64,000 bases of DNA from PALSA-278 sp963760285. Its GTDB lineage: Bacteria; Acidobacteriota; Terriglobia; Acidiferrales; UBA7541. Location of the stretch: positions 992,001 to 1,056,000 of the forward strand of contig CAVXCI010000001.1 in NCBI GenBank assembly GCA_963760285.1, in the 5' to 3' direction. A model generated the notes under the pieces. The model was not told the DNA's origin. It saw nothing but the letters and a program-made list of their open reading frames with translations, and ran no database searches. How positions within the stretch are numbered: the first letter of the stretch is position 1; each line of letters starts with the position of its first letter. Positions 1-9,529 of the stretch are shown piece after piece. The translations under genes were made by a program, and so were the position numbers.

Positions 1-66
1 TCTGCACCTCTTGTTACACCGGCACCTATCCAACCGAGCTTGTCCAACTGGAAGTAGGAGCGAATC

Positions 67-750
67 GTGAATCGTGAAACTGAAACTACCGCGCCGCGCC
101 GGCCCACGCGCGGGGAATACGTCTGGCGCGAAGTCCTTTCGTGGTTCTGGGTGATACTGGCGTTCCTGGTGATTGAAGGAACGCTGGTGCAGGCCCGCGT
201 GATCCCCAGCGCCTCGATGGAGAACACTGTTCTCATCGGCGACCATCTCATCGTCAGCCGCATTGGCTACGACATCGGCATCCCCTTCACGCCCATCCAC
301 TACCCGCTATGGCGCAATCCGCACCGCCAGCAGGTGATTGTTTTCCGCGCGCCGCTGCCCGGCAATCCGGACTACATCAAGCGCGTGATTGCCATACCGG
401 GCGATACACTGGAAATCAAGGAAGGCATTGTCTATATCAACGGCAAAGCTCTCAACGAGCCCTATCGCAAGGATCCGCCGAACGATATGGACAGCTATGG
501 TCCCGTCACTCTTCCTCCCGGAAAGTATTTTGTGATGGGTGATAACCGCAATGATTCCTACGACAGCCGCTACTGGGGCTACGTACCGCGCGAAAACATT
601 CTCGGCACGCCTCTCTTTATTTACATGTCCATTGACGCGCCGGAAGACACCTGGGAACCGGGCCACATTGGCGAGCGTCTTTCCGCTTATTTGGGCATTC
701 TTATCCATCCCAAAGAGGTGCGCTGGGGCCGCCTCTTCCGGCCAATTTAG
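67..750 (+). CDS. lepB: Signal peptidase I
   Basis: Membrane-bound serine protease that removes signal peptides from exported proteins. One N-terminal membrane segment lies at about residues 24-39. The catalytic Ser50 is in the box PSASM, the general-base Lys105 is in YIKRVIAIPGD, and the conserved GDN box (MGDNRNDSYDSRYWG) is near residues 158-172. The 227-residue length suits a bacterial LepB. The start is GTG, supported by an AGGAG site 6 bases upstream. purM follows after 24 bases and is probably cotranscribed. Confidence 0.95.
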   Translation: MNRETETTAPRRPTRGEYVWREVLSWFWVILAFLVIEGTLVQARVIPSASMENTVLIGDHLIVSRIGYDIGIPFTPIHYPLWRNPHRQQVIVFRAPLPGNPDYIKRVIAIPGDTLEIKEGIVYINGKALNEPYRKDPPNDMDSYGPVTLPPGKYFVMGDNRNDSYDSRYWGYVPRENILGTPLFIYMSIDAPEDTWEPGHIGERLSAYLGILIHPKEVRWGRLFRPI

Positions 751-774
751 GCATTCTATCGGGGCAAACGTTTG

Positions 775-1821
775 ATGCGCTACGCCGACGCCGGAGTGGA
801 TATTTCGCGGGCCGACCAGGCCAAGCAGCGCATTCGCTCCCTCGCCGCGCACACCTTCACCCGGGCCGTGCTGGAACCCATCGGCGGTTTTGGCGCGCTC
901 TATAGCCTGGACAAGAAACGCTGGCGCGATCCCGTTCTGGTGGCCAGCGCCGACGGCGTTGGGACCAAGCTCAAGATCGCTTTCGCCACCGGCATTCATT
1001 CCACCGTGGGAGGCGATCTTCTCAACCACTGCGTGAACGACATTCTCACCGTGGGGGCCGAGCCGCTTTTCTTTTTGGATTATCTCGCGATGGGGCGCGT
1101 CGAGCCCGCCATGGTGGAACAAATCATCGAAGGCATGAGCCGGGCCGCGCGCCACGCCGGCTGCGCTCTGATCGGCGGCGAAACCGCGGAAATGCCCGGT
1201 TTCTACCAGCCCGGCGAATACGATCTGGCGGGGTTCATCATCGGCGCGGTGGACCGCGCGCGCCGCCTTTCGCCGCGTGGCGTGCATAAGGGCGATTTGC
1301 TCATCGGTTTACCTTCCACCGGCCTGCACACCAACGGCTATTCGCTGGCCCGCAAGCTGGTTTTCGAGGTGGCCCGGCTGAAGCCCGGCAGCTACGTCGC
1401 TGAAATCGGAAACAAAATCGGCGCGGAGCTTTTGAAGCCCCATCGCTGCTACTGGCCCGCTCTGAAACCCGCTCTCCAGAATGGCTGGCTGTCCGGACTG
1501 GCGCATATCACCGGAGGTGGCATCACCGGCAACCTGCCACGTGTTCTTCCGCGCAGCCTGCGGGCAGTGATTGAATCCAACTCCTGGCCGGTGTTGCCAA
1601 TTTTCCGCTATCTGGCGCGTCTAGGGAAAATCAAGCATGACGAGCTGCTGCGCACCTTCAACATGGGCGTGGGAATGATTCTGGTGGTCCCGCCCCGGCA
1701 TGTTCGCAAGCTGGAAGCCGAACTGAAGCGCCGCCGCGAAAAATTCTACCTCATCGGCCGCGTGGAACCTGGGGGCCCCGGCAAGGCCCGCGTCTTCTAT
1801 TCCGGCCAGCTCGAAATCTGA
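775..1821 (+). CDS. purM: Phosphoribosylformylglycinamidine cyclo-ligase
   Basis: AIR synthetase, the fifth step of de novo purine synthesis: ATP-dependent ring closure of FGAM to AIR in the cytoplasm. The PurM/SelD-type ATP-binding motifs DGVGTK and GGETAEMPGFY are present, as is the C-terminal glycine-rich HITGGGITGNLPR segment. The 348-residue length is normal. A TTG codon directly precedes the ATG; I chose the ATG (RYADAGVD follows). The gene lies just after lepB and is convergent with glnA. Confidence 0.95.
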   Translation: MRYADAGVDISRADQAKQRIRSLAAHTFTRAVLEPIGGFGALYSLDKKRWRDPVLVASADGVGTKLKIAFATGIHSTVGGDLLNHCVNDILTVGAEPLFFLDYLAMGRVEPAMVEQIIEGMSRAARHAGCALIGGETAEMPGFYQPGEYDLAGFIIGAVDRARRLSPRGVHKGDLLIGLPSTGLHTNGYSLARKLVFEVARLKPGSYVAEIGNKIGAELLKPHRCYWPALKPALQNGWLSGLAHITGGGITGNLPRVLPRSLRAVIESNSWPVLPIFRYLARLGKIKHDELLRTFNMGVGMILVVPPRHVRKLEAELKRRREKFYLIGRVEPGGPGKARVFYSGQLEI

Positions 1822-1961
1822 CGCTGCTTTCGCCCCCGGTATCGCCGATGGCGCTTTGCTGGCAGCACCGGCATGGCCGGACTCTCCCAATCAGTTTTGG
1901 CGGATGGAGAACCAGCGCCGGTTCCGTTTCCCGGCCCAGACGGATTTTCAATGTTCGCGCG

Positions 1962-3392
1962 CTAAAACTGGTTCCACAAATACTGATTGTAGACTTCGTG
2001 ATGGTATTGCACTTCCGGCGCCTTCACGAACGTCCCCAACAGCCGCGCGCAGCGATCCGCGGAAGCGTGCTTCAATTCCGCATAACGCGCCTTCACGTCT
2101 TCACCCAGGAGCTGCGTGGTCCAGTCGGCCTTCTGGAAATTCTCGATGGCCGTATAGATATTGTCCGGCAGGTAGCGTTCGGCCTGGCGCAGGTTCTTGA
2201 TTTTTGACGTTTCGCCTTCCAGCCCCGTCCGGAACAACGAATACAGCACCAAGTACGGATTCGCGTCCGGGCTGACGGACCGAATCTCCACGCGCGAACT
2301 TTTCTCGTTGCCGATAGGGATGCGCACCATGGAGCCGCGATCTATCGGCGACGCCTTGATCTGATTGGGCGCTTCGAAATGCGGGTCCAGCCGGCGGTAG
2401 GAGTTCACGCTGGCATTCAGCAGCAGGCAAAGATCATTCGCATGCGTCAGGATGCGGTCCACAAACGACCACGCGATCTTTGCCAGTTTTTCTTCGCCCT
2501 TGGGGTCCCAGAAAAGATTTTTCCCGCCCTTGCTGATGGAGACGTTGGTGTGCATGCCGCTGCCGTTCACACCCACCACCGGCTTGGGAAGGAACGATGC
2601 CGTCAGTCCCATGGTTGTGGCCACCTGCCGGCAAATCAGTTTATACAGTTGAATCTGGTCCGCCGCGGCGACCGCCTCGCCATAGCCGTAGTTGATTTCA
2701 AACTGCGACGGCGCCACCTCAGGATGATCCTTTTCGTTCTGAAAACCCATGGCCCGCTGCACTTCGGCGCTGGTGTCAATAAAATGGCGCAGCGGATCAC
2801 CGGGCAACGAATGGTAATAGCCGCCGGTGTTCACATATTCGAATTTGCCCGTCTCATGGTAGCGCCGTTCCGCGTCCGGTCCGTCAAACAGAAATCCTTC
2901 AATTTCGTTGGCCGCGTTCAGCGTGTAGCCTTCCTTCTTGTGCAGCTTGTCGGTATACCCCTTCAGCACGCCGCGGATGTCCCCGCTGTATGGCGCGCCA
3001 TCCTTGTCGATCACTTCGCCGAACACCAGCACCTTCCCGGAGCCGAAAACATCCGACGGCGCCCAGTAGAACGCGCTCCAGTCCATGGCCAGCCGCAAAT
3101 CGCTTTCACGCTGCGCCGTGAATCCGCGAATGGAGGAGCCATCGAAGGTGAGGTTGTCCCAGCTATTGATGAGAAACTTTTTGTCATAATCCAGCATGTG
3201 CAGGCGCCCTTCCAGGTCGCTGAAGAGCACCGTCACTGCCTTGATGCGCTTTTCGTCGGTGAGGTATTTGATCCGTTCTTCCTGGATCTTGTGCGTGGCG
3301 ACGCGGTTCTTGCGCTGTTCCTTGGCCTTCAGGTTCAGCGCTTCCAGTTCATCATAAGAAAGAGCCAGAAAGTTTCTCAATTCGTTCGACAT
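1962..3392 (-). CDS. glnA: Glutamine synthetase
   Basis: Ammonia assimilation: ATP-dependent conversion of glutamate plus ammonium to glutamine. Visible family motifs include NGSGMHTNVSI (glutamate/metal site), DPHFEAPNQIKAS with RGSMVRIP, and the late SRVEIRSVSPDANPYL block. The protein is 476 residues long. The reading frame extends 25 codons further upstream, but the ATG at 3392 follows a GAGGAG site and begins MSNELRNF, so I start there. I see no adenylylation-loop signature of the enterobacterial type. It is convergent with purM. Confidence 0.93.
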   Translation of the reverse strand: MSNELRNFLALSYDELEALNLKAKEQRKNRVATHKIQEERIKYLTDEKRIKAVTVLFSDLEGRLHMLDYDKKFLINSWDNLTFDGSSIRGFTAQRESDLRLAMDWSAFYWAPSDVFGSGKVLVFGEVIDKDGAPYSGDIRGVLKGYTDKLHKKEGYTLNAANEIEGFLFDGPDAERRYHETGKFEYVNTGGYYHSLPGDPLRHFIDTSAEVQRAMGFQNEKDHPEVAPSQFEINYGYGEAVAAADQIQLYKLICRQVATTMGLTASFLPKPVVGVNGSGMHTNVSISKGGKNLFWDPKGEEKLAKIAWSFVDRILTHANDLCLLLNASVNSYRRLDPHFEAPNQIKASPIDRGSMVRIPIGNEKSSRVEIRSVSPDANPYLVLYSLFRTGLEGETSKIKNLRQAERYLPDNIYTAIENFQKADWTTQLLGEDVKARYAELKHASADRCARLLGTFVKAPEVQYHHEVYNQYLWNQF

Positions 3393-3524
3393 GAATCTCC
3401 TCAAGGTGGGATGTTTCCGGGTTTCGTGCTGAATTCTTAAGTGGACTGTCACCAGCCATTCGTTCATTAGGGTATCGCGCCGCTTTTGGAAGCGTCAATC
3501 GGAAGATTTGGCCCTGTGGAAAGC

Positions 3525-3851
3525 TCAGGCTTCGCCTCCCTCTGGGCCATAGAACATCACCCAGACCGCCAGATCATCCGTGAAGTCCACGAAGCGGTGC
3601 TCCGCGCCGGCGGGCGCGAATAAAACGTCGCCCGGAGCAAACTCTTCCTCTACTCCGCACAATTGAAATCGCCCCGAACCCGCAGCCACCACGTAAACTT
3701 CATCCCGCGTGTGAGGCTTCTGTGAATCAGCGCCTCGCGGCGCGTAAAGCTCCACCACCAGCGTGCCGTGGTCAAACAGCTTGACGAATCGTTCGCCTGC
3801 GGGCTGCGGCAACTGTTCCAGTCCGGAACGCAATCTGATGTGACCTTCCAT
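3525..3851 (-). CDS. Cupin-domain protein
   Basis: A small single-domain cupin of 108 residues. The beta-barrel motif residues are visible around DEVYVVAAGSGRF and GDVLFAPAGAEHRF, including histidine and glutamate positions typical of metal-binding cupins. The substrate cannot be inferred. It lies 133 bases upstream of the glnA start and points the same way, but no functional link is evident. Confidence 0.8.
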   Translation of the reverse strand: MEGHIRLRSGLEQLPQPAGERFVKLFDHGTLVVELYAPRGADSQKPHTRDEVYVVAAGSGRFQLCGVEEEFAPGDVLFAPAGAEHRFVDFTDDLAVWVMFYGPEGGEA

Positions 3852-4041
3852 ACATCCTCTTTTCGCCTCGCCGAAAATCAGTGCGTCGTCCAGTGCGAGC
3901 GCTCATCAACTCCGCGCCACTCCCATTCGCCCCCCGTCCAGGTACCCAATCTTAATCCCCGGCTGGCAAACCTGTCGCCAGCCAATATGGATGCCCTCCG
4001 TCCGTTCGGGAAACCTGAATTCGCGCGCATCCCGTCCTATA

Positions 4042-5820
4042 ATGCCCGCCATGGACTCGCGGTTTTGGAACGCATTGCGCTGGCTCTTCGGACCCGGTCC
4101 TTCCAGTGATCGCGCGTATCTTGATTCGCGCTGGCTCTTCCTGCGGGCGCTCGGCATCATCTATTTTTCCGCGTTTTATTCACTCCATTTCCAGATTCGC
4201 GGACTCATCGGCTCCGCGGGCATCCTGCCCGTTGGCGAATATCTGGAATCCGTTTCGCGCTATATGGGAGGATGGGCCCGTTTCTGGTACGCGCCCACGC
4301 TGTTCTGGATTCGCTCCAGCGATACCGCGCTGATGGTTGTTGTCTGGGTGGGGATCATCGCTTCCATCGCGTTGATTTTGAACCTCTGGCCGCGGGTGAT
4401 GCTTTTCATATGCTTCGTGTGCTTTCTTTCTTTTATCGGAGCAGCACAGGATTTCGCCAGCTACCAATCCGACGGCATGCTCCTTGAAGCCGGCTTCATC
4501 GCCCTCTTTTTCGCGCCCGGAGGCATTCGCCCCGGACGCGGCGCCGCGCACCCCCCATCGCGCGTCACCCATTTTCTGCTGCTGTGGGAATGGTTCCGCA
4601 TCTATTTCGAATCCGGCGTCGCCAAACTCACCAGCGGCGATCCGCAATGGCGACATCTCACTGCCATGGACCAGTACTACCAGAACGGCCCGCTGCCAAC
4701 ATGGATCGGCTGGTACGTTCAGCATCTTCCGCATAGTTTCCACGTGGCCACGGCTGGCGCCACGCTTTTCCTGGAACTCATTCTTGTGTGGATGATGTTC
4801 CTCCCGCGCCGCCTTCGCGTCATCTGTTTCTGCATCGTCACGCCCTGGGAGATTGGCATCATCCTCACGGCTAACTACACTTTCTTGAATTATCTGGTTC
4901 TTGCGCTGGGAATTCTTTTGCTGGACGACCGCTCCCTCGAACCTCTGCGCCGGCTTATATTCCGCCGAAAGTGCGGACATTCCCTCGGTGAACCGGCTGC
5001 CGTGCCTGCTTCGGCAGTTTCGTCCGCCGCCGCGGAAGTCGCGCCCATTACAGGAGACTCGCCGTCCGGCCTGCCATCACCAGCCGCCACGCCAACGATT
5101 CCTCCTGTCCTGTTCGCCGCGCCTCCTTCTGGATCCGCCGGCGCTCCCGTGCAGCAGTCTGCACGCTGGTTAACAACCTTGCAGTCTTTCCGTTTGTTAT
5201 TTGTGGGCGTGGTTCTTTCTTTCATTTTCTACTGCAGCACGGTGCAATTGGTTCAAATGCTCTGGCCTTCGGTGCCTCTGCCCACCACGCCCGTGCGCCT
5301 GCTGGAACCCTTCCGCATCGCTGACCGCTACGGCCTCTTCGCGGTTATGACCCTCGGCCGCTACGAAATCGAGTTTCAGGGGTCCAACGATGGCGGCCAC
5401 ACCTGGCTGGCTTACGGATTTCGCAACAAACCGCAGGCCACCAACGAGCCACCGCGCATCTACGCCCCCTATCAACCGCGCTTCGACTGGAATCTGTGGT
5501 TTGCTTCTCTCGGCAACTGGCGCGAATCTCCCATCGTGCTCCTTACCGAAGAGCGCATCCTCGAAGGCAGCCCGCCGGTAATGGCTTTGTTCGAATCCGA
5601 CCCCTTCCCGCTTGGTCCTCCTCTCCGCGTTCGCGCCGTCATCTGGCAGTACTGGTTCACGGACATGGCCACCAAACGCGCCACCGGAGAATGGTGGCGC
5701 CGCCAGATGCTCGGCCTCTACGCTCCGTCGCTGGAACGAGAGCCGGATGGCCGCATTGCCGTTGTGGAGATGCCCACGCCGCCGATGGGGCGGGAAAATC
5801 CGCCCGAAAACGATCAATAA
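4042..5820 (+). CDS. Lipase maturation factor-like membrane protein
   Basis: A polytopic membrane protein of about 592 residues resembling the LMF1/LMF2 family, which in eukaryotes helps fold secreted lipases; bacterial members have no established role. The N-terminus DSRWLFLRALGIIYFSAF and the segment with SDGMLLEAGFIALFFAP are typical. Several hydrophobic segments lie in residues 30-330, followed by a Pro/Ala/Ser-rich linker near residues 330-380, another membrane helix, and a soluble C-terminal domain rich in Trp and Tyr. The start may be the ATG at 4042 or the one at 4051. Confidence 0.8.
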   Translation: MPAMDSRFWNALRWLFGPGPSSDRAYLDSRWLFLRALGIIYFSAFYSLHFQIRGLIGSAGILPVGEYLESVSRYMGGWARFWYAPTLFWIRSSDTALMVVVWVGIIASIALILNLWPRVMLFICFVCFLSFIGAAQDFASYQSDGMLLEAGFIALFFAPGGIRPGRGAAHPPSRVTHFLLLWEWFRIYFESGVAKLTSGDPQWRHLTAMDQYYQNGPLPTWIGWYVQHLPHSFHVATAGATLFLELILVWMMFLPRRLRVICFCIVTPWEIGIILTANYTFLNYLVLALGILLLDDRSLEPLRRLIFRRKCGHSLGEPAAVPASAVSSAAAEVAPITGDSPSGLPSPAATPTIPPVLFAAPPSGSAGAPVQQSARWLTTLQSFRLLFVGVVLSFIFYCSTVQLVQMLWPSVPLPTTPVRLLEPFRIADRYGLFAVMTLGRYEIEFQGSNDGGHTWLAYGFRNKPQATNEPPRIYAPYQPRFDWNLWFASLGNWRESPIVLLTEERILEGSPPVMALFESDPFPLGPPLRVRAVIWQYWFTDMATKRATGEWWRRQMLGLYAPSLEREPDGRIAVVEMPTPPMGRENPPENDQ

Positions 5821-6202
5821 TGATTATCTATTTGTTCCATTCGCGCCGCTCGCAAAATGCAATCAGTGCCGTTGTCCAGAAAGCCCGCGGCCCCGCGCAT
5901 ATCGAGACGGTCCATGCCAACGTCCCGGTCCGCAATTACAAGGGAGTGACACATGCCTGGCAGAAAAAAGGAAACAGGAGAGAGGAACTTAAGGAAGGTA
6001 GAGAGGCGGCCCCGGTCCGAACCGCCTCTCTGGCACGTCACTGGGGTGTGAACCCGCACAGCAGCCCGAGGCAGGCTGGCTGTGGGTTTCACCTTCTTCT
6101 CGGTTCAACACATACCAACCTCTAAAGTTGCATTCGCCTGAAAAAAAACTCAGACCCCATTAGAATAGACTCGCCTGCTCGCCCGCTGGCGAGACCGCCG
6201 CT
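5821..6202. other. Intergenic stretch with two hairpins
   Basis: A 380-base gap between the LMF-like gene and rnr. No convincing protein gene is seen. It holds a perfect 10-bp stem at 6000-6031 (GAGAGGCGG paired with CCGCCTCTC) and a second long imperfect stem at 6045-6093 (GGTGTGAACCCGCACAGC against its near complement). Neither is followed by a T-tract, so they are not classical terminators. They could belong to an rnr leader or a small RNA; no known RNA family is recognised. Confidence 0.45.
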
Positions 6203-8716
6203 ATGCATCGTTTTTCTGACAAGGAACTGGCCGTTTTACCCCCAGAGCAACTTCTTGCTTTTCTTGCGGTTGCGCCCCGCCCTTTGGGTATCCGCGAGAT
6301 CGCCGGAAAGATGGACCTGAGCCATGCCGGCCGCAGGGTTCTCCCACGCCTGCTCCAAAAACTTAAGCGCCAGGGCGATGTAGAAGAAGTCCGCCCCGGC
6401 AAATACCGTTTATCTCAGGATGCACGCCGCTCAAAGCCCCCGGCTCCAGTGGCGACCCGCGTTCCTGCCCGCGCTCCCACGAAGTCAGCGGCCGCGCCGA
6501 CACACGACCCCAATCTGGTGGAAGGGCGCCTGGTGGCTCATCGCGACGGCTACGGTTTCGTCGTTCCGTCCGCGATCATCCCCGGAGTGGCCGGTGACCT
6601 CTTCATCGGCCAGGATCAGATGTCCGACGCCATGCACGGAGACCGCGTGCAGGCGCGCGTTGAGCGCCGCCGCCCCGACGGACGCGCCGAAGGCCGCATC
6701 ATCCGCGTCCTGCGCCGCGAACAATCCACCGTGGTGGGGCTCTTCCGTTACGATTCCCGCGGAAATTTTGTTTTGCCTTACGACACGCGTCTCCCACACG
6801 AGATCACCATTCCGCCGGGCGAAGAACTCACCACGGCGTTGCGCGACAAACTTGGGCCATCTTCCCCGGATTCGCGCCGCCGCGGACGCGGACTCCGCCT
6901 GCCGGAGCTGGATGGCGCGGTGGTAAATGTGGAGATCACACGGTTCCCCCACGGTGGAGCGCCGCCCGCCGGCCGCGTCCTGGAAATTATCGGCAAGCCC
7001 GGTGAAATGGGCGTGGACGTGGAGATCATTCTCCGCAAGCACCATTTACCGCACGTTTTTCCACCGGAAGTAATCGAGGAAGCGCGCGGCGTCTCGCCTG
7101 AAGTGAGCGAAGCTGATCTGCGCGACCGAGGCGATTTCCGTCAGTTGCCCATCGTCACCATTGACGGAGAAACGGCGCGCGATTTTGATGACGCCGTTTT
7201 CGTCAAGCCGATGGACGGCGGCGGCTACGAGTTGCAGGTCCACATCGCCGACGTGGCTCACTACGTCCGCCCCGGTTCGCCGCTGGACCGCGAAGCCCGG
7301 CTCCGCGGCAATTCCGTTTATTTTCCCGACCGCGCCATACCCATGCTCCCCGAAGAGCTTTCCAACGGCATCTGCTCCCTGAATCCACATGTGGACCGGC
7401 TGGTGATGAGCGCCATCCTGCATTTCGACGCGCAAGGCCGCCGCGTCTCCGCGGAATTTATGCCCGGGGTGATTCGTTCCGCAGAGCGCATGACCTACAC
7501 TGCCGTCAACGCGGTCCTCGAAGGTGAACCGGAAGCCAGTGGACGTTATGCCTCATTGGCCGCGGATTTTCGCAACATGCGCGACCTCGCGCTGCTGCTG
7601 AATCAGCGCCGCGTGGCCCGTGGCTCCATTGACTTCGATCTGCCTGAGCCTATTCTGGAATTCGACGACACCGGCCGCATCACCGGAATTGTCCGCAGCG
7701 AGCGCAATATGGCTCACCGGCTGATCGAGGAATTCATGCTCGCCGCCAATGAAGCCGTTGCCGAGGAACTGGAACGCCGCCAGCTTGGCTTTCTGCATCG
7801 CATCCACGAAAAGCCGGATCCGCAGAAGGTTCTGGAATTCGAGGAGATAGCCCACACTTTCGGCTACACATTGGGCGTCGAGGAACTTTTCGAGCGCCGC
7901 GTCGCCGTCCGTCATGGCACCGTGAGTCCGCGCGGCAAGCGCGGACGCGCCGGCCACGGCAACCTCCGTCCGATGGTCATTTCGCTTCCCGACGCCGCCA
8001 GTTTCGCCATCCGCCCGCAGCATTACCAGCGCCTCACGCAAAAAATCGCCGGCAAGGCCGAGGAGCGCATACTTTCCTACCTCATGCTGCGCTCGCTGCG
8101 CCAGGCGCGGTATTCCGCGGATCCGCAGGGCCATTTCGCCCTGGCTACGCGGCACTACACGCATTTCACTTCGCCCATTCGGCGCTATCCCGATTTGATT
8201 GTGCATCGCGTGCTGAAATGGGCGCTGTCCCGTCCGGCATCCGCCATGCAATCCACTGAACATGGCCGCAAGGAATTTGCGGCGCGCAGGAACACCGGAC
8301 CCGGGGAGGAAGCCCCGATCCTCGCCGGCCCGTATCCTCGCGGCGTGCTGGATCAGATCGCCAATGAATCCTCCGAAGCCGAGCGCCGCGCCGCCCTAGC
8401 CGAACGCGAACTTACCGACTGGAAAACGGCGCAGTTCATGGAAGGGCATCTGGGCGACGAATACGATGCCCTGATTATTTCCGTGCAGAAATTTGGCTTC
8501 TTCGTGGAACTGATGGAAATCTTCGTCGAAGGGCTGGTGCCCGTGAACCGCCTGGAGGAGCTTTTCGGCGAACGCTTCCTCTATCGGGAGCCGGACCACG
8601 CCTTTGTGGGGCAGCGCTCCCGCCGCGCCTTCCGCCTGGGCGACCGCGTTCATGTGCGCGCCGACCGCATCGATCCGCTGTTCCATCGAGTCGAATTCGC
8701 GCTCGTCGGCGAATAG
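6203..8716 (+). CDS. rnr: Ribonuclease R
   Basis: Processive 3'-5' exoribonuclease of the RNB family that degrades structured RNA. The protein has 837 residues. An N-terminal winged-helix-like region (residues 1-75) leads into a basic linker and cold-shock-type OB domains with GRLVAHRDGYGFV. The RNB catalytic core contains TIDGETARDFDDAVFV with its metal-binding aspartates, and HYTHFTSPIRRYPDL. A C-terminal S1 domain (about 740-830) begins near DEYDALIISVQKFGFF. Intact, and of normal length. Confidence 0.94.
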   Translation: MHRFSDKELAVLPPEQLLAFLAVAPRPLGIREIAGKMDLSHAGRRVLPRLLQKLKRQGDVEEVRPGKYRLSQDARRSKPPAPVATRVPARAPTKSAAAPTHDPNLVEGRLVAHRDGYGFVVPSAIIPGVAGDLFIGQDQMSDAMHGDRVQARVERRRPDGRAEGRIIRVLRREQSTVVGLFRYDSRGNFVLPYDTRLPHEITIPPGEELTTALRDKLGPSSPDSRRRGRGLRLPELDGAVVNVEITRFPHGGAPPAGRVLEIIGKPGEMGVDVEIILRKHHLPHVFPPEVIEEARGVSPEVSEADLRDRGDFRQLPIVTIDGETARDFDDAVFVKPMDGGGYELQVHIADVAHYVRPGSPLDREARLRGNSVYFPDRAIPMLPEELSNGICSLNPHVDRLVMSAILHFDAQGRRVSAEFMPGVIRSAERMTYTAVNAVLEGEPEASGRYASLAADFRNMRDLALLLNQRRVARGSIDFDLPEPILEFDDTGRITGIVRSERNMAHRLIEEFMLAANEAVAEELERRQLGFLHRIHEKPDPQKVLEFEEIAHTFGYTLGVEELFERRVAVRHGTVSPRGKRGRAGHGNLRPMVISLPDAASFAIRPQHYQRLTQKIAGKAEERILSYLMLRSLRQARYSADPQGHFALATRHYTHFTSPIRRYPDLIVHRVLKWALSRPASAMQSTEHGRKEFAARRNTGPGEEAPILAGPYPRGVLDQIANESSEAERRAALAERELTDWKTAQFMEGHLGDEYDALIISVQKFGFFVELMEIFVEGLVPVNRLEELFGERFLYREPDHAFVGQRSRRAFRLGDRVHVRADRIDPLFHRVEFALVGE

Positions 8717-8790
8717 CCCGGGAAATTTCCTCCTGGGTGCGTTTCATTCCGGTTGAAAATGCGGTATGGTGCTTTCGGAAGGGGATGCAA

Positions 8791-9141
8791 ATGGCTCAGC
8801 GCACATGTCCAATCTGCATCGTGACCGTCTCCTACGCCATAGTTTTGTCCCGCTCCGATGAGCTCTCCTGCCCCAGTTGCAATCAGCCTTTGGAGCTAAT
8901 CCCTCTCAGCCGCTACCTTGCAACGTGGCTTGGCCTGGCAGTGGGAGTTTTTTGTTCCTGGGATGCGGCGCGTTCTCTTGCGGGTGGCCTGCTCGGCTGG
9001 GCTTTGCCTGTGCTTTACGGCTTCATCGCCTTTGGCCTGGTTTCCGCCGCGGCCCTGGCGCTGGTGGGCGACCTGCGGGTGAGTGACGCGCCGGCAGCAT
9101 CATCCACTGAATCCGGCCATGCGTCCGCCGGTCAGCATTAG
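8791..9141 (+). CDS. Small zinc-ribbon membrane protein
   Basis: Unrecognised protein of about 116 residues. It begins MAQRTCPICIVTVSYAI, and a CPIC...CPSC pair gives a short zinc ribbon at the N-terminus, followed by two hydrophobic segments (LATWLGLAVGVFCSWDA and a glycine/alanine-rich helix). The frame is open upstream, but a GGAAGGGG site sits about 6 bases before the ATG at 8791, which decides the start. It lies downstream of rnr in the same direction. Confidence 0.6.
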   Translation: MAQRTCPICIVTVSYAIVLSRSDELSCPSCNQPLELIPLSRYLATWLGLAVGVFCSWDAARSLAGGLLGWALPVLYGFIAFGLVSAAALALVGDLRVSDAPAASSTESGHASAGQH

Positions 9142-9203
9142 TTCCTGGTTGTTTCCGGCGGAAATGTCCGGAGCAGGCAGTAAGAAACCAATGGGGCGCG
9201 TTC

Positions 9204-9425
9204 TTGTCTCAACACGAAGCTCTCCTCGGTAAAGATATTCGCGTTCAGTATCGCGCCGCCGGCGCTATCCATTGCTCCAGCGGGCGCATGGTGCGGGACA
9301 CGGAGCGCTCCATCGTCATCGAGGAACGCTTCAACTCCCGCGGCACTCCCAAAACCGCGCGCATCGAGGTACCCCACAACTGCGTGGTTGCCATCGAAGA
9401 GGTTTCTCCCCACAAAACTTCCTAG
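9204..9425 (+). CDS. Conserved small hypothetical protein
   Basis: A 73-residue protein starting at TTG with no recognised domain. It is mixed alpha/beta in character, without membrane segments or cysteine clusters beyond two cysteines. The coding frame is plausible because it fills the gap between two genes on the same strand and its third positions are GC-rich, but the start codon is uncertain. Function unknown. Confidence 0.45.
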   Translation: MSQHEALLGKDIRVQYRAAGAIHCSSGRMVRDTERSIVIEERFNSRGTPKTARIEVPHNCVVAIEEVSPHKTS

Positions 9426-9529
9426 CGCCGTTCACCGTCCCTGTCTTGCTCGCGCTGTCCTCGATGCTTAGGCCCTCTCTGTTGCTGTCCTTCACCTGCT
9501 AGCATGGAAGTTTCAACAGGAGGCGCTGC

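Noticed and set aside
307..1287. Long minus-strand open frame opposite lepB and purM
   Set aside because: It is a shadow of two clear plus-strand genes and has no recognisable domain.
2379..3440. Long plus-strand open frame opposite glnA
   Set aside because: Opposite-strand shadow of an intact glutamine synthetase with GC-rich third positions.
5941..6125. The two-hairpin region as 6S, SRP or tmRNA
   Set aside because: None of the conserved cores (for example the SRP GGAAG-type loop) is present on either strand, and the fold does not match a 6S bubble.
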